In this document: in pieces, positions 18,725-28,317 of the stretch
Layout: every line of letters begins with the position of its first letter
Numbering within the stretch: the stretch's first letter is position 1
Source of the DNA: Pseudomonas cavernicola
GTDB lineage: Bacteria > Pseudomonadota > Gammaproteobacteria > Pseudomonadales > Pseudomonadaceae
NCBI RefSeq assembly: GCF_003596405.1
Contig: NZ_QYUR01000002.1
Location: 1,256,501-1,320,500, forward strand
DNA: 64,000 nt
Direction: 5' to 3'
Notes under the pieces: generated by a model
Told to the model about the DNA's origin: nothing
The model's database searches: none
The model's input: only the letters and a program-made list of their open reading frames with translations
Translations under genes and position numbers: made by a program

Positions 18725-21328
18725 TCAGAAGGGTAGGTTGAGGGCGGGGGCAACGGTGTACAGCTGGGCGCGGAACACGCCCTGAATGCGCTCGAGCTCC
18801 TCGGCACTATCGGCTTCAAAGCGCAGTACCAGTACCGGCGTGGTGTTGGAGGCGCGTACCAGACCCCAGCCTTTGGGGTAGTCGACGCGCACGCCATCGA
18901 GGGTGGTGATGCTGCCTTCACCCCAATGCCCATCACGCTGCAGCGCGTGGATGATGCTGAATTTGCTCTCCTCGGTGACCGTGATGTTGATTTCCGGCGT
19001 GGAAAGATCGCTGGGGAAGGCAGAGAACACGTGTTCGGCGTCGCGCTTGTCCTGGCTGAGGATTTCCAGCAGGCGGGCGGCGCTGTAGATGCCGTCGTCG
19101 AAACCGAACCAGCGTTCCTTGAAGAAGATATGCCCGCTCATCTCGCCGGCTAGCAGGGCGCCGGTTTCCTTCATCTTTTTCTTGATCAGCGAGTGACCGG
19201 TTTTCCACATCACCGGGCGGCCACCGTAACCGCTGATCAGTGCGCCGAGACGACGGGTGCATTTGACGTCGAAGATGATGTCGGCGCCTGGGTTGCGCGA
19301 TACCACGTCTTTGGCGAACAGCATCATCAGGCGGTCGGGATAGACAATAGTGCCGGTGTTGGTCACCACGCCGACGCGGTCGCCGTCACCGTCAAAGGCC
19401 AGGCCGAGGTCGGCGTTCTCTTCTTTGACCTTGGCGATCAGATCCACCAGGTTTTCCGGCTTGCCCGGGTCCGGGTGATGGTTGGGAAAGTTGCCGTCGA
19501 CGTCGCAGAACAGCGGAATCACGGTGCAGCCCAGCGCTTCGATCAGCTGCGGGGCGATCACCCCGGCGGCGCCGTTGCCGCAGTCGACCACCACTTTCAG
19601 CGGTTTGGCCAGGGCGATGTCATCGCGGATCTGCTTGAAGTAGCGCTCAAGGATTTCGACCTGCTCGACACTGCCCATGCCGCTGACCAGGTCATTGTTT
19701 TCGATGCGCTGGCGCAGGGCTTGGATCTGTTCGTTAGCCAGGGTGTCTCCGGCCACCACGATCTTGAAACCGTTGTAATCCGGTGGGTTGTGGCTGCCGG
19801 TGAGCATCACGCCGGATTTGCCGGCCAAGACATTGGCGGCGTAATACAGTGCCGGGGTCGGCACCATGCCGATGTCGCTGACCTGGCAGCCGGATTCGAC
19901 CAGCCCTTGGATCAACGATTGCACCAGCTCGGGGCCAGACAAGCGGCCGTCGCGGCCGACGGAAACATTCGGCTCGCCGCACGCAATGCTCTCGGAGCCA
20001 ACGGCGCGGCCAACCCAATAGGCGGTTTCCGGGGTCAGGGTATCGCCGACCACACCGCGGATGTCATAGGCGCGGAAAATGCTGGCGGGCAAGTTGGGTG
20101 CGGTGTGCGGGGTGTTGCTCATGGCTGGGGCTTGCTCCAATCCCAGGAGATCCTGGTCTTCGTCGAGGATGTCGATATCGAAAATATCGGTGTCTTGAAA
20201 CAGTGGGTCGATCAGCTCCGCCGGTTTGGCCGAGCGCTGGGCTGTGTGAGCTGCGCCGGTTGTGCTGGCTTGATCGTCACCATTGTTAGTTGCTCGTTCG
20301 CTTTGCCGGCGTGGCAGGCGAGCGAGGTTTTGCGCCAGTGCATTCAGTGCTGGCAGGCGCAAACTGAAAGCTTTGACGGCTTTTCCGGCGGAGAGTTCTT
20401 GTACCAGTTGACCTAGTTGCTCGGCATCGCTGCGCAGGCGGCGCTGCATGGCGTTGTGCAGCAGGAGTAGGCCGAGCAGCGCGCCGGCCAATGCCAGCAA
20501 GCCCGCCAAGAACAGCGGTAGCGGCGAGAAGGCGGATTGAGTCAGTGCCGGGCCGGCAACGAAGTCGAGCTTCCAGTTGGGATTGCCGCTGCTGAGTACC
20601 AGCGCAGAGCCAGGCTGATCTTGGCCAAGCTGTGCCAGGCGTTGTGCGGGGCTGTTGCCGAATTGTTGGCTCAGTTGCAGCTGGCCAACGCCTGCCGGCA
20701 AGGCTGGCAGTGCGGCCAGCAAGCGCTGCAGGTCGACCACCAGCAATAGGGTGCCTTGGAGCGGTTGGTTATCGGCCAGGCGCAACGGCGCAGCGCTGTA
20801 AACCAGCCAGCGCAGGCCGATTTTGTAAGCTTCCGGCGCTGGGGACTGGCCGTCTTCGGCCCGTCGCAGCAGATCCAGGGCGGCAAAGTTCATCGGCGCG
20901 GCGCGGCTGGCGTTCTGCGTGGCTTGACCGGGTAGGTTGAGGTGGGCGTCCACTACGCCGTCCCAGTAACTGAGGCTGCGCTCGGCGCTCCATAGCTGTT
21001 CGTTATCTTGGCTCTGCAACGCCTGGAGCAGTTGCGGATTGCGCGCGGCGGTTTGAGTGTCGGCACTCAGCTGGCGCAGTGCCTGCTGCAAGGCGGCGGC
21101 TTGGCTGCCACCCCAGGCCTCGCTGAGTTGCGTCTGTGCTTGCTGCTGGATGTTGTTGAATAGACCAAGCCAAAGCACTGCCGCGGCCGCGACCAGGCCG
21201 ACCAGCGCAGTACCCAGGCCTGGGAGTAACGCCGACAGGCCGTGCTCCTGGCCGGCGCGGGTCGTGGCCGGCGCGCTGGGCAGGGTCGGCTTGTCGGCGT
21301 CCTCGGCAGTGCGCATGAAGAGTTTCAC
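18725..21328 (-). CDS. algC: AlgC phosphomannomutase/phosphoglucomutase, long membrane-anchored form
   Basis: This 867-residue reading frame combines a membrane-anchored N-terminal region with a complete AlgC mutase. Helices are near residues 30-55 and 272-295 with a probable periplasmic sensor-like segment between; a low-complexity linker follows. The mutase part (from about residue 403, MSNTPHTAPN) has the phosphoserine loop LTGSHNPPDYNG, the metal loop DGDGDRVG and GEMSGHIFF. AlgC feeds alginate, LPS, rhamnolipid and exopolysaccharide synthesis. An internal ATG ending at 20122 would give the classical soluble 465-residue form, so two products are possible. It lies between dut and argB. Confidence 0.93.
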   Translation of the reverse strand: MKLFMRTAEDADKPTLPSAPATTRAGQEHGLSALLPGLGTALVGLVAAAAVLWLGLFNNIQQQAQTQLSEAWGGSQAAALQQALRQLSADTQTAARNPQLLQALQSQDNEQLWSAERSLSYWDGVVDAHLNLPGQATQNASRAAPMNFAALDLLRRAEDGQSPAPEAYKIGLRWLVYSAAPLRLADNQPLQGTLLLVVDLQRLLAALPALPAGVGQLQLSQQFGNSPAQRLAQLGQDQPGSALVLSSGNPNWKLDFVAGPALTQSAFSPLPLFLAGLLALAGALLGLLLLHNAMQRRLRSDAEQLGQLVQELSAGKAVKAFSLRLPALNALAQNLARLPRRQSERATNNGDDQASTTGAAHTAQRSAKPAELIDPLFQDTDIFDIDILDEDQDLLGLEQAPAMSNTPHTAPNLPASIFRAYDIRGVVGDTLTPETAYWVGRAVGSESIACGEPNVSVGRDGRLSGPELVQSLIQGLVESGCQVSDIGMVPTPALYYAANVLAGKSGVMLTGSHNPPDYNGFKIVVAGDTLANEQIQALRQRIENNDLVSGMGSVEQVEILERYFKQIRDDIALAKPLKVVVDCGNGAAGVIAPQLIEALGCTVIPLFCDVDGNFPNHHPDPGKPENLVDLIAKVKEENADLGLAFDGDGDRVGVVTNTGTIVYPDRLMMLFAKDVVSRNPGADIIFDVKCTRRLGALISGYGGRPVMWKTGHSLIKKKMKETGALLAGEMSGHIFFKERWFGFDDGIYSAARLLEILSQDKRDAEHVFSAFPSDLSTPEINITVTEESKFSIIHALQRDGHWGEGSITTLDGVRVDYPKGWGLVRASNTTPVLVLRFEADSAEELERIQGVFRAQLYTVAPALNLPF

Positions 21329-21372
21329 GGAGCTTCTCCTCGGCTATTCATCCTGAAATGCAGCCGGGCGTT

Positions 21373-21828
21373 TCAGTGGCTGCCGGAGTGGCCGAAGCCG
21401 CCGGCGCCGCGCTGGCTTTCATCGAATTGTTCGACCAGCTCGAAGTGTGCCTGTACCACCGGCACCAGGATCAGCTGCGCAATGCGCTCGCCGACGGCGA
21501 TGGTGAAGGCCGTCTGCCCGCGGTTCCAGCAAGACACCATCAGTTCGCCCTGATAATCCGAGTCGATCAGACCGACCAGGTTGCCGAGCACGATGCCGTG
21601 TTTATGGCCGAGGCCCGAGCGTGGCAGGATCAATGCGGACAAACCGGGGTCGCCGATATAGATCGACAGGCCAGTGGGGATCAGCAGGGTTTGACCGGGT
21701 TCGAGTACGCTGTCTTGGGGCAGCATGGCACGCAGATCGAGGCCGGCAGAACCTGGGGTGGCGTACTGTGGCAGCGGGAAGTCGCGGCCAATGCGAGGGT
21801 CGAGAATCTTGGCTTGCAGTGCGTGCAT
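21373..21828 (-). CDS. dut: dUTP diphosphatase
   Basis: This 151-residue trimeric dUTPase hydrolyses dUTP to dUMP, keeping uracil out of DNA and feeding thymidylate synthesis. Motifs in order: [16 protein letters not shown] (1), [15 protein letters not shown] (2), [11 protein letters not shown] (3), [11 protein letters not shown] (4) and the C-terminal arm [12 protein letters not shown] (5). The length equals the E. coli enzyme. It lies 31 bp downstream of coaBC, the conserved pairing. Confidence 0.97.
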   Translation of the reverse strand: MHALQAKILDPRIGRDFPLPQYATPGSAGLDLRAMLPQDSVLEPGQTLLIPTGLSIYIGDPGLSALILPRSGLGHKHGIVLGNLVGLIDSDYQGELMVSCWNRGQTAFTIAVGERIAQLILVPVVQAHFELVEQFDESQRGAGGFGHSGSH

Positions 21829-21859
21829 GTCAGGCTCTGTTAGTGATCATGTGCGAGCC

Positions 21860-23068
21860 TTAGGCCCGGTTCAGGCGGTCGGCGATGAAGGCGATCAGTT
21901 GCCGGGCAATCTTGCCCTTGCTGGTCTGGGCGAGGCTATTTTGCTGCAGATCGCGATCGATGATGGTGATCGCGTTCTCTTCGCTGTTGAAGCCAATGCT
22001 CGGATTGGCGACATCGTTGGCGACGATCAGGTCGAGGTTTTTGTCTTTCAGCTTGCGCGCCGCATAGTCGAGTAGCTTCTCGGTCTCGGCGGCAAAGCCG
22101 ACGCTGAACGGGCGATCGGCGCGCTGCGCGAGGGTCGCCAGAATGTCCGGGTTGCGGACCATCTGCAGGAGCAGGCCGTCGCCGCTGGTCGGGTCTTTCT
22201 TCAGCTTGTGCTGGGCCACCACTTCCGGGCGATAGTCGGCAACTGCGGCGGCGGCGATCAGCAGGTCGCAGGGCATCGCGGCCTCGCAGGCGGCCAGCAT
22301 GTCGCGGGCGCTGACCACGTCGATACGGTTAACCCGCTCAGGCGTCGGCAGATGCACCGGACCGGTGATCAGGGTCACTTTGGCGCCCGCTTCGGCGGCG
22401 GCTTCGGCGAGGGCAAAGCCCATCTTCCCTGAGCTGTGGTTGGTGATATAGCGCACCGGGTCGATGTTTTCCTGGGTCGGTCCGGCGGTAATCAGCACGT
22501 GCCGGCCGGTCAGGCTGCTGCGCTTGAAACAGTCGGCGGCGCATTGTGCCAGCTCATCGGCTTCGAGCATGCGACCGAGGCCCACGTCGCCGCAGGCTTG
22601 GCTGCCGGAGGCGGGGCCGAACAGGTGCAGGCCGCGCTCGGTGAGCACTTTGCGGTTGGCTTGGGTCGCGGCATCGCGCCACATCGCCTGGTTCATCGCC
22701 GGGGCCAGAGCGACCGGGGCATCGGTGGCGAGCACCAAGGTGGTCAGCAGGTCATTGGCGATACCTTGCGCCAGGCGGGCCATCAGGTCGGCGGTGGCCG
22801 GGGCGATCAGGATCAGGTCGGCCCACTTGGCCAGCTCGATATGCCCCATGGCGGCTTCGGCGGCCGGGTCGAGCAGGTCAAGGTGTACCGGGTGGCCGGA
22901 AAGGGCTTGCAGGGTCAGCGGGGTAATGAACTCGCGCCCGCCCTGGGTCATCACCACGCGGACTTCCGCACCTTGGTCGCGCAGGCGGCGAACCAGTTCG
23001 GCGCTCTTGTACGCGGCAATGCCGCCACCCACGCCGAGGACGATGCGTTTCCGATACAGCCGCTGCAT
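21860..23068 (-). CDS. coaBC: CoaBC, phosphopantothenoylcysteine decarboxylase/synthetase
   Basis: This 402-residue bifunctional enzyme of coenzyme A synthesis. The N-terminal flavin-dependent CoaC part has VLGVGGGIAAYKSAELVRRL and the PAMNQAMW substrate motif. The C-terminal CoaB part starts near residue 190 (VLITAGPTQENIDPVRYITN) and carries the SSGKMGFALAEAAAEAGAKV nucleotide-binding stretch. It precedes dut on the same strand and is divergent from radC (136 bp between starts). Confidence 0.96.
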   Translation of the reverse strand: MQRLYRKRIVLGVGGGIAAYKSAELVRRLRDQGAEVRVVMTQGGREFITPLTLQALSGHPVHLDLLDPAAEAAMGHIELAKWADLILIAPATADLMARLAQGIANDLLTTLVLATDAPVALAPAMNQAMWRDAATQANRKVLTERGLHLFGPASGSQACGDVGLGRMLEADELAQCAADCFKRSSLTGRHVLITAGPTQENIDPVRYITNHSSGKMGFALAEAAAEAGAKVTLITGPVHLPTPERVNRIDVVSARDMLAACEAAMPCDLLIAAAAVADYRPEVVAQHKLKKDPTSGDGLLLQMVRNPDILATLAQRADRPFSVGFAAETEKLLDYAARKLKDKNLDLIVANDVANPSIGFNSEENAITIIDRDLQQNSLAQTSKGKIARQLIAFIADRLNRA

Positions 23069-23204
23069 AGGCCCGCCTTATTAAAGAGTGGAAGTGCGCA
23101 GCGGCGACGACGCCTCCCCAGGCCAATCGCCGCGCAAAAAAGTTGCGCTAAGATAGCACAGCGCCCGCACCGGAACAGCGGGCCCCGCTCGACATGGAGG
23201 TGCT

Positions 23205-23879
23205 ATGAGCATTCGCGATTGGCCTGCGGCAGAGCGCCCGCGGGAGAAACTTCTCGGCCAGGGGGCGGCGACCCTGACTGACGCCGAACTACTGGCTATT
23301 TTTCTGCGCACTGGGGTTACAGGCAAAAGCGCGGTGGATCTTGCGCGGCACTTGCTCGACTCCTTCGGCGGGCTGCGATCGCTGCTGGAGGCGGATCAAG
23401 TGAGTTTCAGTCAGCACCTCGGGCTGGGGCCGGCCAAATTCGCCCAGTTGCAGGCGGTGCTGGAGATGGCGCGCCGGCATTTGGCCGAGCGCCTGCGCCG
23501 CGATTCTGCCTTGGAGAGTCCGCAGGCGGTGCGCGATTACTTGAAAACGCTGTTGCGGCATGAGCCGCATGAGGTGTTCGGTTGCCTGTTTCTCGACTCC
23601 AAGCACCGAGTGCTGGCGTTTGAAGCGCTGTTTCAGGGTTCTATCGATAGCGCCAGCGTTTACCCGCGACAGGTGGTTAAACGCGCTCTAGCGCATAACG
23701 CCGCGGCTTTGATCCTTTGCCATAACCATCCCTCCGGCGTCGCCGAGCCCAGTCAGGCTGACCGGGTGCTGACCCAGCGACTCAAGGAGGCGCTGGCGCT
23801 GGTGGATGTGCGGGTGCTCGATCACTTTATCGTTGGCGACGGGGAGCCGCTGTCGATGGCGGAATACGGCTGGCTGTAG
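23205..23879 (+). CDS. radC: RadC family protein (JAB1/MPN metalloprotease fold)
   Basis: This 224-residue RadC protein has an N-terminal helix-hairpin-helix part ([20 protein letters not shown]) and a C-terminal MPN+ domain with the JAMM zinc motif [14 protein letters not shown] at about residues 173-186. Its role is unresolved; the old radiation-sensitivity link to E. coli radC was not sustained. A GGAGG at 23196-23200 supports the ATG at 23205. Its stop codon lies in the start of a palindromic repeat. Confidence 0.93.
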   Translation: MSIRDWPAAERPREKLLGQGAATLTDAELLAIFLRTGVTGKSAVDLARHLLDSFGGLRSLLEADQVSFSQHLGLGPAKFAQLQAVLEMARRHLAERLRRDSALESPQAVRDYLKTLLRHEPHEVFGCLFLDSKHRVLAFEALFQGSIDSASVYPRQVVKRALAHNAAALILCHNHPSGVAEPSQADRVLTQRLKEALALVDVRVLDHFIVGDGEPLSMAEYGWL

Positions 23880-23950
23880 GGTGGATAGCGCTTTATCCAT
23901 CCACCGCAGGGTGGTGCGACCGGTGGATGAAAGAAGCGTCATCCACCCTA
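23877..23950. terminator. Palindromic repeat with TAGGGTGGAT arms
   Basis: Outer arms TAGGGTGGAT (23877-23886) and ATCCACCCTA (23941-23950) enclose further ATCCATCCACC/GGTGGAT complementarity, giving a branched hairpin. It lies between convergent radC and the binding-protein gene and includes the radC stop codon. It belongs to the widespread Pseudomonas GTAGGGTGG-type repeats; a terminator role is inferred. Confidence 0.6.
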
Positions 23951-23958
23951 TGTCACGC

Positions 23959-25548
23959 TCACTGGCTTAGGCTGACTCGGGAGAAGTCCTGTCGACCGAA
24001 CGGGCTGAGCTGGTAACCCTGCACGTCCTTGCGGGTCAGCGCGGCGGCGGTGGGGTGCGCCAGTGGTAGCCACAGCGCCTGCTGCTGGATCAGTTGTTGG
24101 GCTTCTTTATAGAGCCGAGTGCGCTCGGTCGGGTCGCTGGTGCCTTTACCGGCGCCGATCAGCTGATCGAGGGTTTTATCGCAGTAACGGGCGAAATTAG
24201 TGCCGGACTGCACGGCCGCGCAGGAAAACTGTGGGGTGAGGAAGTTGTCCGGGTCGCCATTATCGCCGGCCCAACCCATAAACAGCAGGTCATGCTCGCC
24301 AGCTTTGGCGCGGCGAATCAGCTCGCCCCATTCGATCACACGGATCTGCGCGCGAATGCCGACTTCCGCCAGGTCGGCCTGCAGCAACTGGGCGCCGAGG
24401 CTCGGGTTGGGGTTGAGCAGGCTGCTGGACGGGCGGGTCCAGATGGTGGTCGCGAAACCATCCTTGAAGCCGGCCTGGGCCAGCAGCGCGCGGGCCTGGG
24501 TCGGATCATAGGCGTAACCGGGCAGTTCGCTGGCATAGCTCCAGGTGTTGGGCGGGTATGGGCCGTTGGCGCTGGTGGCGCTGTCTTCGAACACGGCGCG
24601 CAGGTAGCTGGCTTTATCGAAGGCGAGGTTGATTGCCTGGCGCACGGCTGGCTGATCCAGCGGAGGGTGCTGGCTGTTGAGTGCGACGAAGGCGGTCATA
24701 AAGGCTGGGGTGGTGACGACCTTGAGGGCTGGCTCGTTGGCTGCGGCGCGCACATCCAGCGGCTTGGGCGATAGGGCGATCTGGCACTCGCCGCGGCGCA
24801 GCTTCTGCAGGCGCACATTGGCGTCCGGGGTGATGGCGAACACCAGCCCATCGACTGCGGGTTTGCCGGCAAAGTAGTCCGGGTTTGCCGCATAGCGCAC
24901 CACGGCGTCCTTCTGGAAGCGCTTGAAGCTGAACGGGCCGCTACCAATCGGCTGGGCGTTGAGTTTCTCCTGCGTGCCGGCCTTGAGCAGTTGCGCCGCG
25001 TACTCGGCAGAATAGATCGAGGCGAAACCCATGCTCAGGGTGGCCAAGAAGGTGGCCTCAGGATGCGTCAAGGTAAAACGCAGGTGATGCGGATCGGGTG
25101 CCTCGATGGCTTTGATCAGGCTCGGCAGCTGCATGGATTGCGCGTGCGGGAAGCCGCTCTGCGCGACCTTGTGCCAAGGATTGCTCGGATCGAGCATGCG
25201 CTGGAAGCTGAATAGCACGTCGTCGGCATTCAGCTCGCGGCTGGGGCTGAAATAGTCGGTCTTGTGGAACTTCACACCCTGGCGCAGTTGAAAGTCGTAG
25301 GTCAGCCCGTCCGCTGAGACGTCCCAGCTTTGCGCCAGGCTCGGCAGCAATTTGCCGCTAGCCGCGTCGAATTCCACCAGGCGGTTCATCAGCACGTCAG
25401 CGGAGGCATTGGTTGTGGTCAGTGAGTTGTACTGCACGACGTCGAAGCCCTCCGGGCTGGCCTCGGTGCAGACGCTGAGGGTGGCGGCCTGTGCTAGTGA
25501 AGGGCTCAGCAGCGGGGCGAATAGCAGCGGCAAGGCGGCGAGGCGCAT
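23959..25548 (-). CDS. ABC transporter solute-binding protein, family 5 (peptide type)
   Basis: This 529-residue periplasmic protein has a signal peptide (MRLAALPLLFAPLLSPSLAQA) and the SBP_bac_5 pattern typical of DppA/OppA: CTEASPEGFDVVQYNSLTT, then LAQSWDVSADGLTYDFQLR, and ARALLAQAGFKDG. It would deliver di- or oligopeptides to an inner-membrane ABC importer, but no permease or ATPase gene is next to it, so it may be an orphan that shares a distant dpp system. The ATG ending at 25548 is chosen because it starts the signal peptide. Confidence 0.9.
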   Translation of the reverse strand: MRLAALPLLFAPLLSPSLAQAATLSVCTEASPEGFDVVQYNSLTTTNASADVLMNRLVEFDAASGKLLPSLAQSWDVSADGLTYDFQLRQGVKFHKTDYFSPSRELNADDVLFSFQRMLDPSNPWHKVAQSGFPHAQSMQLPSLIKAIEAPDPHHLRFTLTHPEATFLATLSMGFASIYSAEYAAQLLKAGTQEKLNAQPIGSGPFSFKRFQKDAVVRYAANPDYFAGKPAVDGLVFAITPDANVRLQKLRRGECQIALSPKPLDVRAAANEPALKVVTTPAFMTAFVALNSQHPPLDQPAVRQAINLAFDKASYLRAVFEDSATSANGPYPPNTWSYASELPGYAYDPTQARALLAQAGFKDGFATTIWTRPSSSLLNPNPSLGAQLLQADLAEVGIRAQIRVIEWGELIRRAKAGEHDLLFMGWAGDNGDPDNFLTPQFSCAAVQSGTNFARYCDKTLDQLIGAGKGTSDPTERTRLYKEAQQLIQQQALWLPLAHPTAAALTRKDVQGYQLSPFGRQDFSRVSLSQ

Positions 25549-25735
25549 GGTGGTACTCCTTGTGCAGGTCGACGGCCCGTCCGCGGGCATTCGTGGAAAG
25601 ACCCTACCCTAGACCATGGGGCGGAGTAGGACAATGCGGTTGGAGTGACGAGCGGTCGGTGAGCGCGCAGCCCATGGCGCTGCCGGTTGCAGCGCGGGCG
25701 CGGCCTGTCGGGGTTGTGGAAAAGCGCGGTTATCC

Positions 25736-25764
25736 TTGTTGCCTGGGGGGCTTTCTGGTATAAA
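25736..25764 (+). promoter_or_regulatory. Sigma-70-type promoter for rpmB-rpmG
   Basis: TTGTTG (25736-25741), a 17-bp spacer, then TATAAA (25759-25764). It lies within the 363-bp gap between the divergent binding-protein gene and rpmB, and would give a leader of about 140 bases before rpmB. I see no clear riboswitch or ribosomal-protein binding structure in that leader. Confidence 0.55.
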
Positions 25765-25912
25765 GCAGCGCTCTTTTCTAGGGGCCCGGTTCCTTCGCTT
25801 GTAGGTGTGGCCGGTAAGACCCTGAAGAAACGTGGCGCCGAGCGCCAAATGACTTTGAGTTTAAGCGGCCAACCCATGCCGGGTTGGGCATGTGGTTTTA
25901 GAGGGCTGAGGT

Positions 25913-26149
25913 ATGTCGAGAGTCTGTCAAGTTACCGGTAAGGGTCCGGTAACCGGGAATAACATTTCCCATGCAAACAACAAAACCCGTCGCCGTTTCC
26001 TGCCGAACCTGCAGCATCACCGCTTCTGGGTCGAGTCCGAGAAGCGCTTCGTGCGTCTGCGCGTAACTGCCAAAGGCATGCGTATCATCGACAAGCGCGG
26101 CATTGATGTTGTGCTGAGCGAAATCCGCAGCCGCGGCGAAAAAGTTTAA
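25913..26149 (+). CDS. rpmB: 50S ribosomal protein L28
   Basis: This 78-residue protein has the typical L28 sequence [33 protein letters not shown] and [15 protein letters not shown]. It is the only Cys-bearing form here, with a single Cys. The gene precedes rpmG by 10 bp, forming the standard two-gene ribosomal operon. Confidence 0.98.
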   Translation: MSRVCQVTGKGPVTGNNISHANNKTRRRFLPNLQHHRFWVESEKRFVRLRVTAKGMRIIDKRGIDVVLSEIRSRGEKV

Positions 26150-26159
26150 GGAGTTAATC

Positions 26160-26315
26160 ATGCGTGAACTAATCCGTTTGGTGTCGAGCGCCGGTACTGG
26201 CCACTTCTACACCACCGACAAGAACAAGCGCACCACTCCGGACAAAATCGAAATCAAAAAATTCGATCCGGTTGTGCGTCAGCACGTGATCTACAAGGAA
26301 GCCAAGATCAAGTAA
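26160..26315 (+). CDS. rpmG: 50S ribosomal protein L33
   Basis: This 51-residue protein starts at the ATG at 26160 behind an AAGGAG (26147-26152) and reads [20 protein letters not shown], ending KEAKIK. It is the zinc-free L33 form without CxxC motifs. It is followed by an intrinsic terminator and is cotranscribed with rpmB. Confidence 0.97.
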   Translation: MRELIRLVSSAGTGHFYTTDKNKRTTPDKIEIKKFDPVVRQHVIYKEAKIK

Positions 26316-26333
26316 TTGATCCGGCCCTTGCCG

Positions 26334-26362
26334 AAAAAGCCCGCCCTTTGGCGGGCTTTTTC
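26334..26362 (+). terminator. Intrinsic terminator of rpmB-rpmG
   Basis: AAAAAGCCCGCC-CTTT-GGCGGGCTTTTT stem-loop with a T-run, 19 bp after the rpmG stop. Confidence 0.9.
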
Positions 26363-26420
26363 TTGCCCGCGATTTAGTCCGGGCGGTGCGCGCAGTTGGG
26401 GGGGGCTTTGCTAGCGGCAT

Positions 26421-26447
26421 AAAAAAGCCCGCTGAAGAGCGGGCGAA
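26421..26447 (-). terminator. Intrinsic terminator of the cupin gene
   Basis: Read on the minus strand: GCCCGCT-CTTC-AGCGGGC followed by TTTTTT. It lies 28 bp beyond the stop of the cupin gene at 26475. Confidence 0.85.
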
Positions 26448-26474
26448 AAGGTCACGCATGAAGATGGGGCGGGA

Positions 26475-26840
26475 TCAGCTCGGCGCTTGCTCGAAGAGCA
26501 CGTAGACCTTGCGGCAGGCTTCCAGTACTTCCCAGGTGCCGGAGAAACCGGCCGGAATGACGAAGCGGTCGCCCGCCCGTAAAGTCTTGGCGTTGCCCTC
26601 TGCGTCCCGCAGCACGGAGACGCCTTGGAGGATTTCGCAATATTCGTGCTCGCTGTAATTCACCGTCCACTGGCCGACCGCGCCTTCCCAGATGCCGGCG
26701 TTGAATTGGCTGCAAGGGCTGGCGTAGTGGTTGCGCACGCTTTGCTCGGGGTCGCCTTTGAGAATCTTTTCCGGCGCCGGGCGGTAATGCTCGGGCGTAG
26801 TGGTGGCGTGAGCGAAGTCGACGATTTGTTCGATGTTCAT
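26475..26840 (-). CDS. Cupin domain protein
   Basis: This 121-residue single cupin protein resembles the (S)-ureidoglycine aminohydrolase-type cupin domain (DUF861 type). WTVNYSEHEYCEILQGVSVL and AGDRFVIPAGFSGTWEVLE form the two cupin motifs. It is transcribed with the omega-aminotransferase gene (23 bp gap), in the block that degrades polyamines. A sensor or small-molecule-binding role is possible; no reaction is assigned. Confidence 0.8.
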   Translation of the reverse strand: MNIEQIVDFAHATTTPEHYRPAPEKILKGDPEQSVRNHYASPCSQFNAGIWEGAVGQWTVNYSEHEYCEILQGVSVLRDAEGNAKTLRAGDRFVIPAGFSGTWEVLEACRKVYVLFEQAPS

Positions 26841-26863
26841 GGGCTTTTCCAGATTCAGAGGGC

Positions 26864-28207
26864 TTAGCTAGCCTTGCGGATCGAGCTGGCGAGTTTGTCG
26901 ATCAGTGTGTCGATCTGCGCTTTCTCGATGATCAGTGGCGGCGACATGGCCACGATGTCGCCGGTCACACGCACTAGCAGATCGTCCTGGAAGCACTGCT
27001 CGAACACCTGATAACCGCGCTTGCCGACGCCTTCGGCATTCGGCGCCAGCTGCACGCCGCCGACCAGGCCAATGGCGCGGATGTCGATCACGTTTGGCAG
27101 GTCCTGCAGGCTGAGCAGCGCGTCCTGCCAGTAGCCTTCCAGTTCGATGGCTTGCTGGAACAGATTGTCGCGCTGATAGATATCCAGGGTTGCCAGGGCA
27201 GCGGCGCAGGCCACCGGATGACCGGAGTAGGTGTAGCCGTGGAAGAATTCGATGGCGCTCTCCGGGCCGCTCATGAAGGCCTCGTAGAGGTTTTCATGGA
27301 CGAACACCGCACCCATCGGGATCGCGCCATTGGTCAGGCCCTTGGCGGTCGTGAGAATGTCTGGAGTGACACCCCAGCGCTGTGCAGCGAAGGCTTCGCC
27401 GACACGGCCGAAACCGGTGATGACTTCGTCGAAGATCAACAGAATGCCGTGTTTGCGGGTGATTTCGCGCAGTCGCTTGAGGTAGCCAACCGGCGGCAAT
27501 ACCACGCCGGCGGAGCCGGACATCGGCTCGACAATCACCGCAGCGATGTTTTCCGCTCCGTGCAGGGCTACCAGGCGTTCCAATTCATCGGCTTTTTCCA
27601 CGCCGTGTTCCGGCAGGCCACGGCTGAAGGCGTTGCGCTGCATGTCCAGGGTATGCGGCAGGTGATCGACGCCCGGCAGCAACGCAGCCGAGAAGGCTTT
27701 GCGGTTGTTGACCATGCCGCCGACCGAGAGGCCGCCGAAACCAACGCCGTGATAGCCCAATTCGCGGCCGATCAAACGGGTGCGGGTGCCTTGGCCAATC
27801 GCGCGCTGGTAGGCCAGGGCGATCTTCAAGGCGGTGTCCGCCGACTCCGAGCCAGAGTTGGTGAAGAAGATTTTATTCAGGCCCGTTGGCGCGATGGCTG
27901 CCAGGCGCTCAGCCAGCTCAAAGGGCAGCGGGTGGCCCATCTGGAAGGTCGGCGCGAAATCCAGCTTGGCGATCTGCTTGCTCACCGCCTCAGTGATTTC
28001 CCGGCGGCCGTGGCCGGCGTTGCAGCACCAAAGCCCAGCGGTACCATCCAGAATCTGACGCCCGTCGCTGGCGGTGAAATACATGCCTTCGGCACTTTCC
28101 AGCAAGCGCGGCTTGGCTTTGAACTGGCGGTTGGCGGTGAAGGGCATCCAGAAATCGTCAAGAGTGTTGGTTTTTCTGCTCAGTTGCGGCTTGTAGTCAG
28201 TCGTCAT
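26864..28207 (-). CDS. Omega-amino acid--pyruvate aminotransferase (BauA/SpuC type)
   Basis: This 447-residue class III PLP aminotransferase starts at the ATG ending at 28207 (MTTDYKPQLS). Features: FFTNSGSESADTALKIALAY, IFDEVITGFGRVGEAF and the PLP lysine in ILTTAKGLTNGAIPMG. Relatives use beta-alanine, putrescine-type amines or 4-aminobutyrate with pyruvate. The position beside the KauB-type aldehyde dehydrogenase fits polyamine catabolism, in which the amine is converted to an aldehyde that the divergent dehydrogenase oxidises. Substrate choice (beta-alanine or diamine) is not resolvable here. Confidence 0.9.
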   Translation of the reverse strand: MTTDYKPQLSRKTNTLDDFWMPFTANRQFKAKPRLLESAEGMYFTASDGRQILDGTAGLWCCNAGHGRREITEAVSKQIAKLDFAPTFQMGHPLPFELAERLAAIAPTGLNKIFFTNSGSESADTALKIALAYQRAIGQGTRTRLIGRELGYHGVGFGGLSVGGMVNNRKAFSAALLPGVDHLPHTLDMQRNAFSRGLPEHGVEKADELERLVALHGAENIAAVIVEPMSGSAGVVLPPVGYLKRLREITRKHGILLIFDEVITGFGRVGEAFAAQRWGVTPDILTTAKGLTNGAIPMGAVFVHENLYEAFMSGPESAIEFFHGYTYSGHPVACAAALATLDIYQRDNLFQQAIELEGYWQDALLSLQDLPNVIDIRAIGLVGGVQLAPNAEGVGKRGYQVFEQCFQDDLLVRVTGDIVAMSPPLIIEKAQIDTLIDKLASSIRKAS

Positions 28208-28296
28208 TGGGTGATCCGGGCGAGCGAGGGGAGGTCTATATAGCGTTGCGTTGCAGTCTATGTTTAATAAAACGAACATGACAAGGCCGTTTACTG

Positions 28297-28317
28297 CCAA
28301 TATGTAAAAAATATTGG
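28297..28317. promoter_or_regulatory. Palindrome CCAATAT-N7-ATATTGG, possible operator
   Basis: A 7-bp perfect inverted repeat with an A-rich spacer lies in the 231-bp gap between the divergent aminotransferase and aldehyde dehydrogenase genes. PauR, encoded at 37008, is known to control such genes in P. aeruginosa; assigning this site to it is inference. Confidence 0.35.
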
